A stretch of DNA of 22,920 bases from CALMFT01 sp964563595. GTDB taxonomy: Bacteria > Patescibacteriota > Gracilibacteria > Absconditabacterales > Absconditicoccaceae. Under the pieces are notes generated by a model that worked only from the letters and a program-made list of their open reading frames with translations, ran no database searches and was not told the DNA's origin. The position numbers and the translations under genes are program-made. Positions 1 through 9,508 of this stretch are shown piece by piece. Where the stretch lies: the NCBI GenBank assembly GCA_964563595.1, contig CAZLWR010000016.1, positions 1-22,920 on the forward strand, given 5' to 3'. Positions within the stretch are counted from its first letter, which is position 1; every line of letters begins with the position of its first letter.

Positions 1-776
1 CCGGAATTATCAAAATGTTCTTTTTTCGTCTCTTCAGTTAATAATCCGCATGACAGATAATTATCTACGCTAAAAAGATCAATCATATTGATATCTCCTA
101 TGCCATCTCCCAATAAAAGGGCATTTTTTCTATATCAAACTAATCTAGTACTTCTATCATTCAGTGTGTGCTTATTTTTATTAAAGGGTTGAATAATGTG
201 CTCTTTATCGAGTCCACTTACTGTCCCGGTGCTGTCATAAAGTAGAAAGTTTGATTCAACTGATATATTGTCCATATCAATATTGCTTATCTCAAATAAT
301 GCTTTTATGAAGTTCCCTATTCAGGCTGAAATGAAAATGATGGGTATATTGTGTTTTTTTAATAATTCGAAAAACTCCATGGCACCGGGCCTCCAATTCA
401 TATATTCCTTGGCTGTTTCAAGAATTTGTGATTCGCTTACTTTATATTCGACCAGCAATGATAGATGTTTCGTCCGCCATTCATTCATCTTATTATTTTT
501 TTCTTCGTCACTAATAGTTTTGCTTATTTCGTAGGGCCTATAGTAATGAAACAACTCATCTCTTTTTTTTGTATACTCTGGTCAAATAATACCAGATCTA
601 GCAAGAATGGATCGTACCGTTAATGAATTTCATGCCGTAATGGTTTTATCAAAGTCTGCTACCACAAAGAAGTTATTTATGTTGTTTTTGATGCGTTCTA
701 TTTTTATTTGTATATTTTTTACACTGGTGTGATTTCACTTTGGTACATATAATACTTCATCATTTAAAATATTCAT
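1..776 (-). CDS. UMPH-1 family (cytosolic 5'-nucleotidase III-like) HAD hydrolase, 3' end outside window
   Basis: Reading TGA as Gly gives one open frame from the ATG at 776 to the window edge. It follows the eukaryotic-type pyrimidine 5'-nucleotidase (UMPH-1/NT5C3) layout. HAD motif I is ADFDKTIT (Asp41, Asp43). A middle block NWRPGAMEFFELLKKHNIP is followed by ISAGIGN (motif II Ser), where the first Gly is a UGA. Then come SNFLLYDSTG and the motif III/IV acidic loop LLLGDGIGDINM near 90-120. Members of this family remove phosphate from nucleoside monophosphates in the cytosol. The match covers the whole family length except the last residues. A TATAAT-like box lies about 12 nt upstream of the ATG, without a good -35. 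There is no Shine-Dalgarno sequence. The family assignment is firm; the exact substrate is inference. Confidence 0.85.
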
Positions 777-1039
777 ATGCGAATTATATAGATAAATCCT
801 TTGTATGTTTTGATGGTAAAAATGTGATACACTAATTCTAGGTCAATTCTAACTATAGGATGCTTTCTACTTTATGGTATGTTATAGCGGTGGTATCAAA
901 CTTGTTACTTCGTGCATTTATTGTGTTGACCTTAGCTTGTTTTTTAATCAAAAAAAAACTTCAAGTATCTGCTTGTAAGTATCCATTCGTGTTTTTGGCT
1001 ACTGAGAGTGATCTCAGTAGTATAATATGTAAGGTGTTA

Positions 1040-2569
1040 TTAGTGACAAAAGAATGTAAGTATATGTGTAAATACACACATACATTTAGGTGAACGAATC
1101 TGGTTATCTACTCAACTTCCACAACCGCCACCACCGCAGCCTCCGCCTCCGCAACTGCTACCGCAACTACTTGAGCTACTTGAACTGCATCCACTGGAAC
1201 CGCTACTACTGTCTGATGAGGACCACCAGGAACTACTTGAGCTATTAGAACTACATCCACTGCTACCAGAATCTTTGTCCTTTTTCTTTTTTTTATCAGA
1301 AGAGGACGAGTCATTGTAACCGGAGGAGTAGTAATTGCTGTTGCTTGTGCTCGGACTGCTTGAGCTAGAGCTAGAACTGATCGCCCCAATTCCTATTACC
1401 AGTGCAATGCCACCAACAATGCAAAGTAGAATAATAAGCAGAGTACTGCCATCGCTACTTTCACTGTCTTGTGTTTGGGATTGCTGGACGGTATTGTCTT
1501 CGGGATGATCTTGCCGCCATTGCTCTACCTTGTCAAATATCTTATCTAACGCATTTGAGAATGCACGGTAAGGTTGATGAGGCAGATTTGGCATCATGTA
1601 CTTATGCTTGATCTGATCAATAATTACCATATCAGGGATAATGGTTTGTATGCCATAGCCTGTCATAATACGGCAATAATCTTTCATATCTGTGCTGGGA
1701 GATCCGATCTCCTTTGCGATGACCAGCAAGAGGCCATTGTTTTTGTTTTTGTCTCCCAATTTCCATTTGCGATACAACTGTTCTGCATATGCCGAAGCAG
1801 TGGGTGCAGGTGATGTATTTGAGATGGTCACGAGACGGATTTCCATAGAAGTCTTCTTCTCAAACTCACTTATGCGTTCGTTGAGTTGGGCTTCTTGCTG
1901 TTGAGTCAGCATATTGGCTTGATCCAGTATCGCTTGATCCGGGAAATTAGGTAAACTTTGTGCATTGGCACTGGCACATGCTACGAGCATGGCGATGATT
2001 GCAATTTTAATCTGTTTCACGTTAAATTGTTTTTGAATGTTTTTAAAATAATGTTTAATTCGAAGTAATACTACCATAATCTTGCATAACCATGGATAAT
2101 CTGATACCTTAACAATAAGATGTTCAGTGGTATCTAAGGTTATCAATTGTCGTGTAAATCTCGTTTCGTTGTCTGGCCAGATATCTTCCGGAGGGAGTTC
2201 ATTGAAGAAATTGAAATATGCTTGCTTGGTATGCGAATACCAATCTTCAAACTTATCTCCTTCTTGTTTCCCGCCCAATGTAGGTCCGTGGTGCAGCTCC
2301 ATTTCGAGAACTTCCTTGCACCATATCTGCCAATACTGTCTTGTGTAGATAAGATGCTGATGCCAACACTGATCTACGATGTCGCTTGGTGTACATGGTC
2401 CATCTGTTACGCAAAGGAAACAGAATTTCCTGTATTCCTCTACAACACGCTTTGCGAATTCGAAACTCCAATGATTGTCTCGGCCTAGTCGCTGTGTAAA
2501 GGTCAAAAGTGCGTTTGGATCGTCAAACTCGTAGTGAGTAATTCGATTCCACAATAGTTGTTTATCCAT
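1040..2569 (-). CDS. Membrane protein: GRDP-like N-terminal domain fused to TPM domain, Ser/Cys/Gly-rich tail
   Basis: About 509 aa from the ATG at 2569 (reads MDKQLLW); the frame is open further upstream but without a better start. Residues 15-130 resemble the glycine-rich-domain-containing protein (GRDP) module, with SDIVDQCWHQHLIYTRQY and then HHGPTLGG. A hydrophobic segment (about 187-204, ending ASANAQ) looks like an internal signal or anchor. Residues 205-350 are a TPM domain (TLP18.3/Psb32/MOLO-1), with the expected start LPNFPDQAILDQANML and a LLLVIA strand. A second membrane segment (376-396) is followed by a low-complexity Ser, Lys, Cys and Gly tail. The usual GGGGCGGGGCGS ending is followed by TGA; read as Gly, the frame runs 23 more residues to TAA at 1040-1042. 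TPM-domain proteins are implicated in membrane protein turnover or phosphatase activity; the role here is unknown. Confidence 0.75.
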
Positions 2570-2621
2570 ATTCGTGGTTTGTTTTGTTGTGTGTCTTGTA
2601 GATGTTAAAGATCTTATTCGA

Positions 2622-2638
2622 GTCAGACTTATTCTGAC
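2622..2638. repeat. Small inverted repeat upstream of the TPM gene
   Basis: GTCAGA and TCTGAC form a perfect 6-bp stem around a 5-nt loop. It lies about 55 nt upstream of the TPM gene start, probably in its promoter or 5' leader. No T-run follows on either side, so it does not look like a terminator. It could be an operator or a leader hairpin. Confidence 0.35.
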
Positions 2639-2735
2639 CAACACGAGTATGATTTTTAGCAGTTACGAAGTCAAGAAATAATTATCTTGACTTTGCTTGG
2701 CTGAAATATATTTTCAATATTAACATTGATCATGC

Positions 2736-2758
2736 GATCTGTATATCCTGAACAGATC
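2736..2758. repeat. Intergenic inverted repeat GATCTGT/ACAGATC
   Basis: A perfect 7-bp stem with a 9-nt loop, in the 308-bp gene-free stretch 2570-2877 between the TPM gene and the tRNA. There is no adjacent T-run. Apart from this hairpin, the hairpin at 2622 and the tRNA promoter, nothing else is recognisable in that stretch. Confidence 0.35.
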
Positions 2759-2832
2759 ATACTGAATTATGATTAACAAGTTTCAATTCTAGAGAGTTTG
2801 CTCTGGTTTTTTTATGCAAAAAAGTAGTTATC

Positions 2833-2860
2833 TTGTTTTTTCTGCTTATATTATTATATA
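2833..2860 (+). promoter_or_regulatory. Likely promoter of tRNA-Val
   Basis: TTGTTT at 2833-2838 and TATATA at 2855-2860 are separated by 16 bp. Transcription would begin a few bases before the tRNA at 2878. Spacing and position fit a sigma70-type promoter. Confidence 0.5.
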
Positions 2861-2877
2861 CAAGCTCATTTTATTGT

Positions 2878-2950
<73 letters not shown>

Positions 2951-2993
2951 TTTTTTTTTATTAAAATTTATGTATTTGCTTTCGTTATATAAA

Positions 2994-3728
2994 CTATTCT
3001 TCTTCGCTCTTCTTCTCGTAATCTTCCAGTACGTGACGTATATCAGTTTTGCCCCTATTTGATAGATAATCGATCAATCCTACTGTTTGATACGATCCAA
3101 AAAGCTCGTTATACATATCATAGTTTATGGGTACGATGAAGTTATTTAAATCAATCACTTCTCATGTTCAAAAATAGGTACCGCTAAGATTGCCTTTTTT
3201 TTCGAGATCCAGTAATTCAGTTAGTTCTTCGTGATAATGCCCCCAATCTTTCATACCCTCAAATTCAATTCTCTTGATATGCCGGAAAAAGTTTAGATTT
3301 GGGACAATAAGTCCTGGTTTGAGATCTCTGCCAATGCTATTGTATCCAAAAGCCAAAGCAGCACTTTCCAATCTGCCACCTGCACTGTTTCTAAATGTAT
3401 AGTAGCCGTCTTTTCGTCAAAACATTTTATTGAGATAAGTTGGTACCATCCTATCTCGGCAATCAAAGTAATCGACCCTGCCTTTGATATTTTGGAGGGG
3501 CAATTGGTAGCTATTGGGTTGCAGAATGGCAACATCTAGATCTTTAGATTTTCACCTTTTATCTTGATGAAACTTATACAATGCTCATCATATCAGTAAT
3601 CACGCAACATTATTTTTCTTTAGTTCCTCATCCACTTTCTCCAATAAAGGATAAAATTTTGCTTTTTCCGGTGTAAATTTTGCTTGTACTTTCGCTGCAG
3701 CATTCTGTATAATACTTTTTAAGGACAT
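2994..3728 (-). CDS. Orphan protein with nucleotidyltransferase-like signature
   Basis: 244 aa from the ATG at 3728 (reads MSLKSIIQNAA) to TAG at 2994, with six in-frame TGA codons read as Gly. I do not recognise the family as a whole. Residues 40-70 read IGGALYKF, a basic linker with GKSK, then DLDVAIL. This is the GG-x(12-14)-DxD pattern of the polymerase-beta/poly(A)-polymerase nucleotidyltransferase fold. KGRVDYFDC follows about 20 residues later and could supply the third acidic residue. The rest (FRNSAGGRLESAALAFGYN, HYHEELTELLDLEKK) has no recognisable motif. The gene stands alone, with its own promoter divergent from murG. It could be a tRNA/RNA- or antibiotic-modifying transferase or a toxin-type NTase. 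The fold call is inference from the motif. Confidence 0.6.
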
Positions 3729-3756
3729 TACTTTACATTAAGAAATAATAATAAGC

Positions 3757-3784
3757 ACAATAATAATTTGTATTAGTTTGTCAA
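3757..3784 (-). promoter_or_regulatory. Promoter of the nucleotidyltransferase-like gene
   Basis: On the minus strand TTGACA (3779-3784) and TATTGT (3757-3762) are separated by 16 bp. The start codon is about 28 nt further on. Confidence 0.45.
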
Positions 3785-3851
3785 TATACTGTACATACCG
3801 AAATACTTTTGTTTTGCTTCACATTCCTTAGTTTTAAATTATACATAAATC

Positions 3852-4967
3852 ATGAAATCAGCTTCCAAGCATATAGCATTTGCATGATGATCCAGTGGTG
3901 GCCACGTTGTACCTATTGTATCACTAATCAAATCACAGCCTTCTCATCAGACAAAGTCTATACAACTTTTTTGGTTTGGTGAAAAAAATAGTATGGAGGA
4001 GAAAGAATGTAGAAAACTCCAGCAAGAGGGTTATACTATACAGTTTATTCCTATGGTTTCTGGGAAAATACGTCGCAAACCTAATATGAAAGAATTACTT
4101 CAAAATACTATCGATCTTTTTAAAGTGGCGTGGTGAACTTTGCAGTGTTTGTGGTATCTCAGAATATATCATATTCACGTTGTATTTTGTAAGGGCGGTT
4201 TTGTGAGCTTACCAGTGGTATTTGCCGCAAAGATACTTGGCATCAGGATTGCGGTTCATGAGTCTGATAGTGTCGCAGGACTTAGTACTCGTATAGCAGC
4301 AAAGTTTGCTGAGCATATTTTTACCTGATTTGCTGGGGTTATTGAGGGTGCACAGAACGTTGGTCCAATTTTTTCAAATGAACTTTTCTCTGAAGTGGAA
4401 GGCAGAAAGTTTGATTCGACTTTGGGCTCAACGGGTGCTAAAAACAAGAAAACAAGTGTTCTAGTGAATTGTGGGTCTTTAGGGTCAGCCAGTGTGCATG
4501 AGGCTTTATTGAATTTGTTTCATGCTCATCCAGATTTGTATAAAGAGTTTAACTGGGTTATCCTATTGGGAGCATTGAATGCAAGTTTCAGAAAAGAGTA
4601 TGAACGTTATAGCTCTGTTGTAATATATGATTTTGTAGACCAAAAACAGATGGGTGCGTTATATCAGGAAGCCGACGTGAGTATTTGTCGTGGCGGCAGC
4701 ACTACTTTGTTCGAACAGCAGTTGTTCGGTATCAATCAGATTATTATACCTATACCTTGGACTCATGACCAATATAAGAATGCAGAAGAGTTTGTAAAAA
4801 TTCATGGTCATGTCTTGGTAGATCAAACCAAGCCGAATCGATATGAAGACCTATATAGGGCAGTCGTTCCCCAACAATGACACATCAAAGAAAATGTAGA
4901 TTTAAAAGAGATTGCAAAAATAGCACAACAAAGAAAAATGATTATTTGGGATGCGTTATTAATTTAA
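3852..4967 (+). CDS. murG: MurG: UDP-GlcNAc--lipid I N-acetylglucosaminyltransferase
   Basis: 371 aa. It transfers GlcNAc to membrane-bound lipid I to make lipid II, the last cytoplasmic step of peptidoglycan synthesis. The N-terminal phosphate-binding loop is AGGSSGGHVVP, with two adjacent UGA codons giving GG. The acceptor-side block is KGGFVSLPVVFAAKILGI followed by HESDSVAGLSTR, matching the GGY/FVS...HE.N..G signature. The C-terminal donor site is CRGGSTTLFEQQLFG then IPIPWTHDQYKNA, matching the family's SRAG..T..E...G and QxxNA region. Length is normal for the family. The frame continues past TGA at 4878 to TAA at 4965-4967. A DUF1801 gene follows after 17 bp and may be co-transcribed. 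It shows that this CPR cell makes, or finishes, its own peptidoglycan. Confidence 0.93.
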
Positions 4968-4984
4968 ATTTCTATCATACTACT

Positions 4985-5434
4985 ATGAAAGTAGAAGCCA
5001 ATAGTGTCCAAGAATATCTAGATTGTTTTCCTCAAGATCAGAGGGAGGTTTTGGAGTTTTTGAGAAATTTTATCAATGAGCATCGCGATAAATGATTGCA
5101 AGAGTCGTACAGGCGAGGCATGATCACACGAGAAGTCCCTTTTTCTGTTGTGCCCGAGACCTATAACAATCAGCCACTTTCCTATGCTGCTTTGGCTAGA
5201 CAAAAGAATAATTACGCTTTATACCTTTCCGCTGTGTATATGGGTGACAATCCTTGGAGGGCTGAAGTAGAAAAAGGTTTTCAAAGAATAGGTAAAAAAC
5301 CGGATATGGGTAAAAGCTGTATCAGATTCAAAAAGTTGGAAGATATTCCTTTGGAAGAAATTGCAAATGCTATTGAACATTGTACTATGGAGAAAGTTAT
5401 AGATCGGTACAAACAGAGCAGGAAGAAATCTTAG
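4985..5434 (+). CDS. DUF1801 domain protein
   Basis: 149 aa from ATG at 4985, with one UGA (codon 37) read as Gly. It begins with the typical DUF1801 opening VQEYLDCFPQDQREVLEFLR. The central block has the family's LSYAALARQKNNYALYLSAV followed by GKSCIRFKKLEDIPLEEIANAI near the C-terminus. DUF1801 (YdhG/frataxin-like fold) proteins are small cytosolic proteins without an agreed biochemical role. The gene is 17 bp downstream of murG on the same strand, which may only reflect tight packing. There is no Shine-Dalgarno sequence. Confidence 0.8.
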
Positions 5435-5542
5435 TACGGTCTGCGATTGAATTGCATCTATGTCTATTTTGTTGGATTCTCTATTTCAATTTACCTATAA
5501 AATAATTATATATTTCAGATTATATTTTGTTTTAAAGCTTTT

Positions 5543-6757
5543 ATGACCGATATACAAACCATCAAACATAAAACTGGTAAGTGACCATATGCTACCATTC
5601 ATATCAAGCCTGACTCTGCTGCTGAGTCCTCTGAAGTAATAGAAAAAGAGGTCCAGTTTGGGCTTTTTGTATTGGGTACGGAAAAACATGAATCCAGGAG
5701 AATAGATAACCAGCTTAGAGGTAGATCAGGAAGACAGGGGGATCCTGGAGTTTCTCAATTTTACGTAGCCCTTGATGATGAAATTATGCGTAAGATGGGT
5801 GGTGATACGATTAAGTCTATAGCCAAGAGATTGTTGCCAGCTGATGAGTTATCCAAGTTGGAACTCACGCAATCGCAGTTTACTAATGCAATTATACGTG
5901 CTCAAAAGCAGATGGAGGGATATAACTTTTCTATCAGAAAGCATTTATTTGAATATGATAATGTAGTCAATAAGCAAAGAATGAAGATTTATGGCAAGAG
6001 GGATGAGGTACTGCATCGAGACCCTAGTCGTCAAGAAGAAGTCTTTGGAGAAATCGCAGCGATTATCAAAGAAGTTGTCGATCAGGTTGTACTCAATTGG
6101 TATAAATCTGCTCAGCCCTATGCGGAGCTCGTCGAAACTCTCAATCAGGTCTTTGGATTAGACATCTCTGAGAAAGTCAATATTACTGAGGATACTTGAA
6201 AAAATGATAATCTGAATTCCGAAATTGTTGCTTATCTCGTAGAAGAATTCGATAAAAAAATACATATTATTGCTGATGTGGAGAGGTTAATGTTTATACT
6301 GAGGTCTCTTTACCTGGAAAGTATTGATAAATATTGGATAGAGCACATAGACAGTATGCAACACTTGAGAGAAAAAGTATGATTATATGGCTATGCTCAA
6401 CAAGACCCTTTGGTAGTGTATAAACAAGAATCATTTAAGCTCTATTCGCAATTGTGGTTGAGTATCAAAATGGAGTTCTTATCTATGGTATTCAAGATTG
6501 ATTTCACTCAATTTCATGGTATGGAAGGGGGTATCGACTTTGGGTCTGTAGATACCAATGAGGAAGATTTTGAGCAACCAATTCCTGATATGAGTGATGT
6601 TAAAGCCCATATAACCCTATGAAAAGCTCAAGGAGTAGAAGTTATAGATATTTCTCAAGCCAAGCAGCAACCTTTATTTACTGATAAGAAAGTCTGACCA
6701 AACGAGCCTTGTCCCTGCGGCAGTGGTAAAAAGTATAAAAAATGTCATGGTAAATAA
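5543..6757 (+). CDS. secA: SecA C-terminal half only (motor N-terminus missing)
   Basis: 404 aa with TGA read as Gly. SecA is the ATPase that drives proteins through SecYEG. From residue 40 the frame matches SecA closely: LFVLGTEKHESRRIDNQLRG then GRQGDP (end of NBD2), a scaffold with IRKHLFEYDNVVNKQRMKIY, and a two-helix-finger region with IEHIDSMQHLREKVGLYGYA. The C-terminal zinc SEC-C motif is CPCGSGKKYKKCHGK. Residues 1-39 do not look like SecA. The Walker A and DEAD motifs, the preprotein cross-linking domain and most of NBD2 are absent; family length is about 800-900 aa. In-frame upstream there is a TAA at 5498, so the missing half is not in this window. Options are a genuine split gene with the other half elsewhere, a truncated duplicate, a rearrangement, or an assembly join near 5540. 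Confidence 0.85.
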
Positions 6758-6830
6758 TAATTGTCACAATTTCTTTTGAATAAGAGTAGATCAGTATACT
6801 TACTAACAATTATATACTAATTCTTTCATA

Positions 6831-7427
6831 ATGTCTCCAGTAGATATTCCTCAACAATTCCCTCAGCACATAGAACTTACACAAACATTTTGTCTTCCAG
6901 AAAAGACTTCGTACATTTTGCAATTGGAAGATCTTATGAGAGGGGCTCAAGAAGAAGCAAATACGATAACTCCTTCTGATTTGATACAGTTATATCTCAC
7001 TGATTATCCTACATTTCTCAAAAAGTTCTACGAGTATATTACTAGTGAGGACATGAAAAAAGAAGTGCCCGCAGACTTTGACCGAGAAGGATACAAAAAA
7101 TGCATGCATCAGTATTTCATTGATATGAATGAAGATATCCCTTTAAAAGAGATTCCCTTGCCTCTTAAACGGGGTTATGAAGATTTGTTTCGTGAGGGAA
7201 TGGGTAATATGCAATTCAAAAAAGAAATAAGAGCAATATTGGTACCGGACCATGCGAGTTACGATAAAAAAACCGACAAACTCAAAGGAATTATGTGAAC
7301 TGATGCTGGTAATTTATTCACTGGTAAGCTACTTACTTTGATGATTGATTTGTACAATAAGGGGGCTGCACTACCAACGCCAACACCTACCCCAACAAAA
7401 CCATCTCAAGATCCAGCAAGGGCCTAG
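6831..7427 (+). CDS. Hypothetical protein with Thr-Pro C-terminal repeat
   Basis: 198 aa, ATG at 6831 to TAG at 7425; one UGA (codon 156) is read as Gly. The family is not recognised. The body is mostly helical and charged, with no signal peptide or membrane segment. The end reads ALPTPTPTPTKPSQDPARA, a short Thr-Pro linker-like repeat, which suggests a flexible tail. It lies between the SecA fragment and the paralogue array, on the same strand, and is followed by a probable terminator at 7464. Confidence 0.6.
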
Positions 7428-7463
7428 GTCATCATCTTCAGTATATATTTTATAGAGAATAAA

Positions 7464-7489
7464 CTGATTCGAGTAATCGGGTATTTTTT
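7464..7489 (+). terminator. Possible Rho-independent terminator after the Thr-Pro protein gene
   Basis: CTGATT and AATCGG form a 6-bp stem (one G-U pair) with a 5-nt loop. Six T follow after a 3-nt gap. It is weak but correctly placed between a stop and the next promoter. Confidence 0.45.
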
Positions 7490-7501
7490 ATGTATAGTAT
7501 A

Positions 7502-7530
7502 TTGACATTATACACATTATATTTAATACT
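7502..7530 (+). promoter_or_regulatory. Promoter of the first array paralogue
   Basis: A perfect TTGACA (7502-7507) and AATACT (7525-7530, 4 of 6 matches to TATAAT) are separated by 17 bp. The start codon at 7568 is 37 nt downstream. This may drive the whole three-gene array. Confidence 0.5.
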
Positions 7531-7567
7531 TGGTCATCAACAATAATTTATTATATAGTCTCACCCT

Positions 7568-8383
7568 ATGCCAAACTTTACCCATCATGACACCTTACAA
7601 ACTCTTTCTATCCAGGCTTGTTATGCAAAATGGTTCGAGGATTCGAAGTTTGATTTCCATCATGGCTATGTTCAATATAAGGGCGAAAAGTATGTTACTA
7701 CAGATTTAGAAGATGAAAAGCCTCTCTATTGGTTGTGGAATCTTAACACCGATGGAAGTGTGTATTATAATGGTGATAATCCAAGCCCCGATAACTTTAA
7801 TATAAGACGTCTCAATGAAAATTTGCCCTATGGATGGGAAGCCACAAAATTAGAAGGACCTTCAGCTGACAGATGAGGCTGTGGAGCTTTTCGTCTCACC
7901 CATCCTGCAAGTAATATTTCATATATCGCGGTATTTCATACAAATGACCTGTCTATATATAAAAGCATGGATTCAACACATACTGTCAACAATGCTAAAC
8001 AGGGCATATATGATTTATTTGATATGCCAGATTTTTTGTTTGAGATGAGATGACTGAATTTTGCATGACTATCTGTTTTACAAGGACCAAATGGGATAAA
8101 GATGTATAAGGGTTTCACTAAAGATACCTTTCCTATCATGAAGCCTTTAGAGGCAAGATCTAATGTGTACGTAGTTACAAAAGCTCAATATCCGTGATCA
8201 GAGAACTTTGTATTTGAAGATCGGGTAGAGAAATACCTAGAATTAGTGCTTTTTGCCAAAGAACAAGCACTTATTAATGATTTTGATTATCGTATGGCCC
8301 TTGACTTTACAGTATGACAAGTTAACAAAATGATGGCAAAATGACATTTCAGTGTAGCACAAAACAAGTGATATATCTCATAA
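7568..8383 (+). CDS. Array paralogue 1, unrecognised family
   Basis: 271 aa, ATG at 7568 to TAA at 8381, with several in-frame UGA codons read as Gly. It shares with the next two genes the ordered blocks YKGEKYVTTD, then FNIRRLNENLPYGW, then FRLTHPASNISYIAVFH, then YDLFDMPDFLFEMRGLNFAG, then KYLELVLFAKEQALI..DY, then MAKGHFSV near the C-terminus. There is no signal peptide, membrane segment or catalytic motif that I recognise. It is the shortest copy and the most diverged at its N-terminus. Clustered, diverging copies suggest a lineage-specific family under diversifying pressure; function is unknown. Confidence 0.7.
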
Positions 8384-8452
8384 GAAATGCTCTGACCCCA
8401 GGGCTAATGATAATATTATTTCAGATTATATTTATTTTATTAGTTATATTCC

Positions 8453-9307
8453 ATGAGCGTATATTTCAAATTGTTGGCAAGAGAACTTTTGGAGGATATT
8501 AATTCTTTTGGAGCAAAGAGTCTTGATGAGTATTTTAGGGAGTGGTTTACAAGTTACTGAAATAATTATGTCAACTACGATGGGTCAAAGTATACTGCTG
8601 TAGCTCTTAATAGTATACCAGAACTTTACTTTTTGTATCATCCTAATATTATTCATGGCGAACTCTACTACAATACTGATACAGAAATTGCACCTACTGA
8701 GTTTTCTATTCGCGATCTAAGCAAAAACCTACCCTACTGACGAATATCACAAGTGATAGAGTGTATTAATTCTGATTGAGACGGAGCATATCTACTTTCT
8801 CACCCGCAAACTAACAACTCATATGTTCTTGTTTCTTATTATAATAGATTCGCACTGTACCGCGGAGCGACGAGTTTAAAGCTAATTGAAAGCATGAAAC
8901 GTGAGACGCATGACTTATTCACAATGCCTAAGTTTCTTTTTGAGTTGAGAGGAGTGAATTTTGCATGATTAAAAATTATTGCAGGTCCGGGGTCTAGGAA
9001 GATGCATAGTGCATATCTCTATCATAGAGGTATGTTTATCAAGCCTCTGGAAGATAGGTCAAAGTGTTATATTATGACAGTAGATCAGTATGATTCCGAG
9101 AAATCTCAATTTAGTTTGGATTTTTGGAAAGAGAAATACCTAGAATTGGCTGCTTTTGCAAAACAGCAAGGTCTTATAAGCCATGATGACTATCAGAGAA
9201 CGACTTCAGATCATAATGTTAATCATTCTGCGAATGTAATGATGAACAAAGGTTACTTTCACGTAAGTGAAGATAAGACTAAATCCAAAACGGCAAAGAA
9301 AAAGTAA
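8453..9307 (+). CDS. Array paralogue 2, unrecognised family
   Basis: 284 aa, ATG at 8453 to TAA at 9305. The blocks are in the same order as in its neighbours: YDGSKYTAVAL, FSIRDLSKNLPYGR, YLLSHPQTNNSYVLVSYY, HDLFTMPKFLFELRGVNFAG, KYLELAAFAKQQGLISHDDY and MMNKGYFHV. The Gly in the FAG block and that after LPY are UGA codons. The C-terminus is Lys-rich (SKTAKKK). It starts 69 bp after paralogue 1. The sequence CAGATTATA lies 22 nt before the ATG, as also seen before the SecA fragment and the TPR gene. No function can be assigned. Confidence 0.7.
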
Positions 9308-9322
9308 ACACTATTATACTAG

Positions 9323-9508
9323 AGATCCAATTACATCAGAACATATCCAATTACATCAGAACATATCCAATTTCTCAAATGATACTTCAACAAGAATGGA
9401 GATGATACCTATACTATGTTATTAAATAAATACTCACTGGAAAGTATTGCAAATCTTATGAATGGGATTACCATGATTGAAGATATAGCTTCAGATGCTC
9501 TAGTATAA
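9323..9508 (+). pseudogene. Small relic reading frame spanning a 20-bp duplication
   Basis: This is part of the 318-bp stretch between paralogues 2 and 3. One frame is open from after TAG at 9320 to TAA at 9506. It encodes a protein-like C-terminus (FLKGYFNKNGDDTYTMLLN, then SLESIANLMNGITMIEDIA), with UGA as Gly once. There is no ATG until codon 32 of the frame (9416). The 20-bp tandem duplication at its 5' end shifts frame. I see no clear likeness to the flanking paralogues. The rest of the stretch (9509-9625) holds only AT-rich sequence with a TATAAT box at 9587-9592. Confidence 0.3.
9325..9372 (+). repeat. 20-bp tandem repeat, 2.4 copies
   Basis: The unit ATCCAATTACATCAGAACAT occurs at 9325-9344 and 9345-9364, exactly, followed by the first 8 bases again at 9365-9372. 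Since 20 is not a multiple of 3, the duplication changes the reading frame. Confidence 0.9.

Noticed and set aside
860..1093. 77-codon plus-strand frame with hydrophobic residues
   Set aside because: It lies in the promoter region between two minus-strand genes, has no recognisable motif, and with UGA as Gly would run antisense into the TPM gene's tail.
1108..1389. Ala/Val-rich minus-strand frame
   Set aside because: It is an out-of-frame shadow of the Ser/Cys/Gly low-complexity tail of the TPM gene.
2147..2488. 113-codon plus-strand frame
   Set aside because: Antisense to the GRDP-like part of the TPM gene, with no family resemblance.
3293..3535. 80-codon minus-strand frame
   Set aside because: Overlaps the NTase-like gene in another frame; the NTase-like frame is continuous with table 25 and has a signature motif.
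4965..5100. Idea that murG ends at TGA 4878 and a gene starts at 4877
   Set aside because: The murG frame runs on through TGA as Gly to TAA at 4965; the DUF1801 gene begins with its own ATG at 4985.
5672..6199. Idea that the secA, trmD, sortase and rpoA fragments are pseudogenes cut by stops
   Set aside because: Every interruption is TGA at a position where Gly is expected; TAA and TAG do not interrupt these frames.
9325..9372. CRISPR-like repeat
   Set aside because: Only 2.4 directly adjacent copies of a 20-mer with no spacers; a simple tandem duplication.
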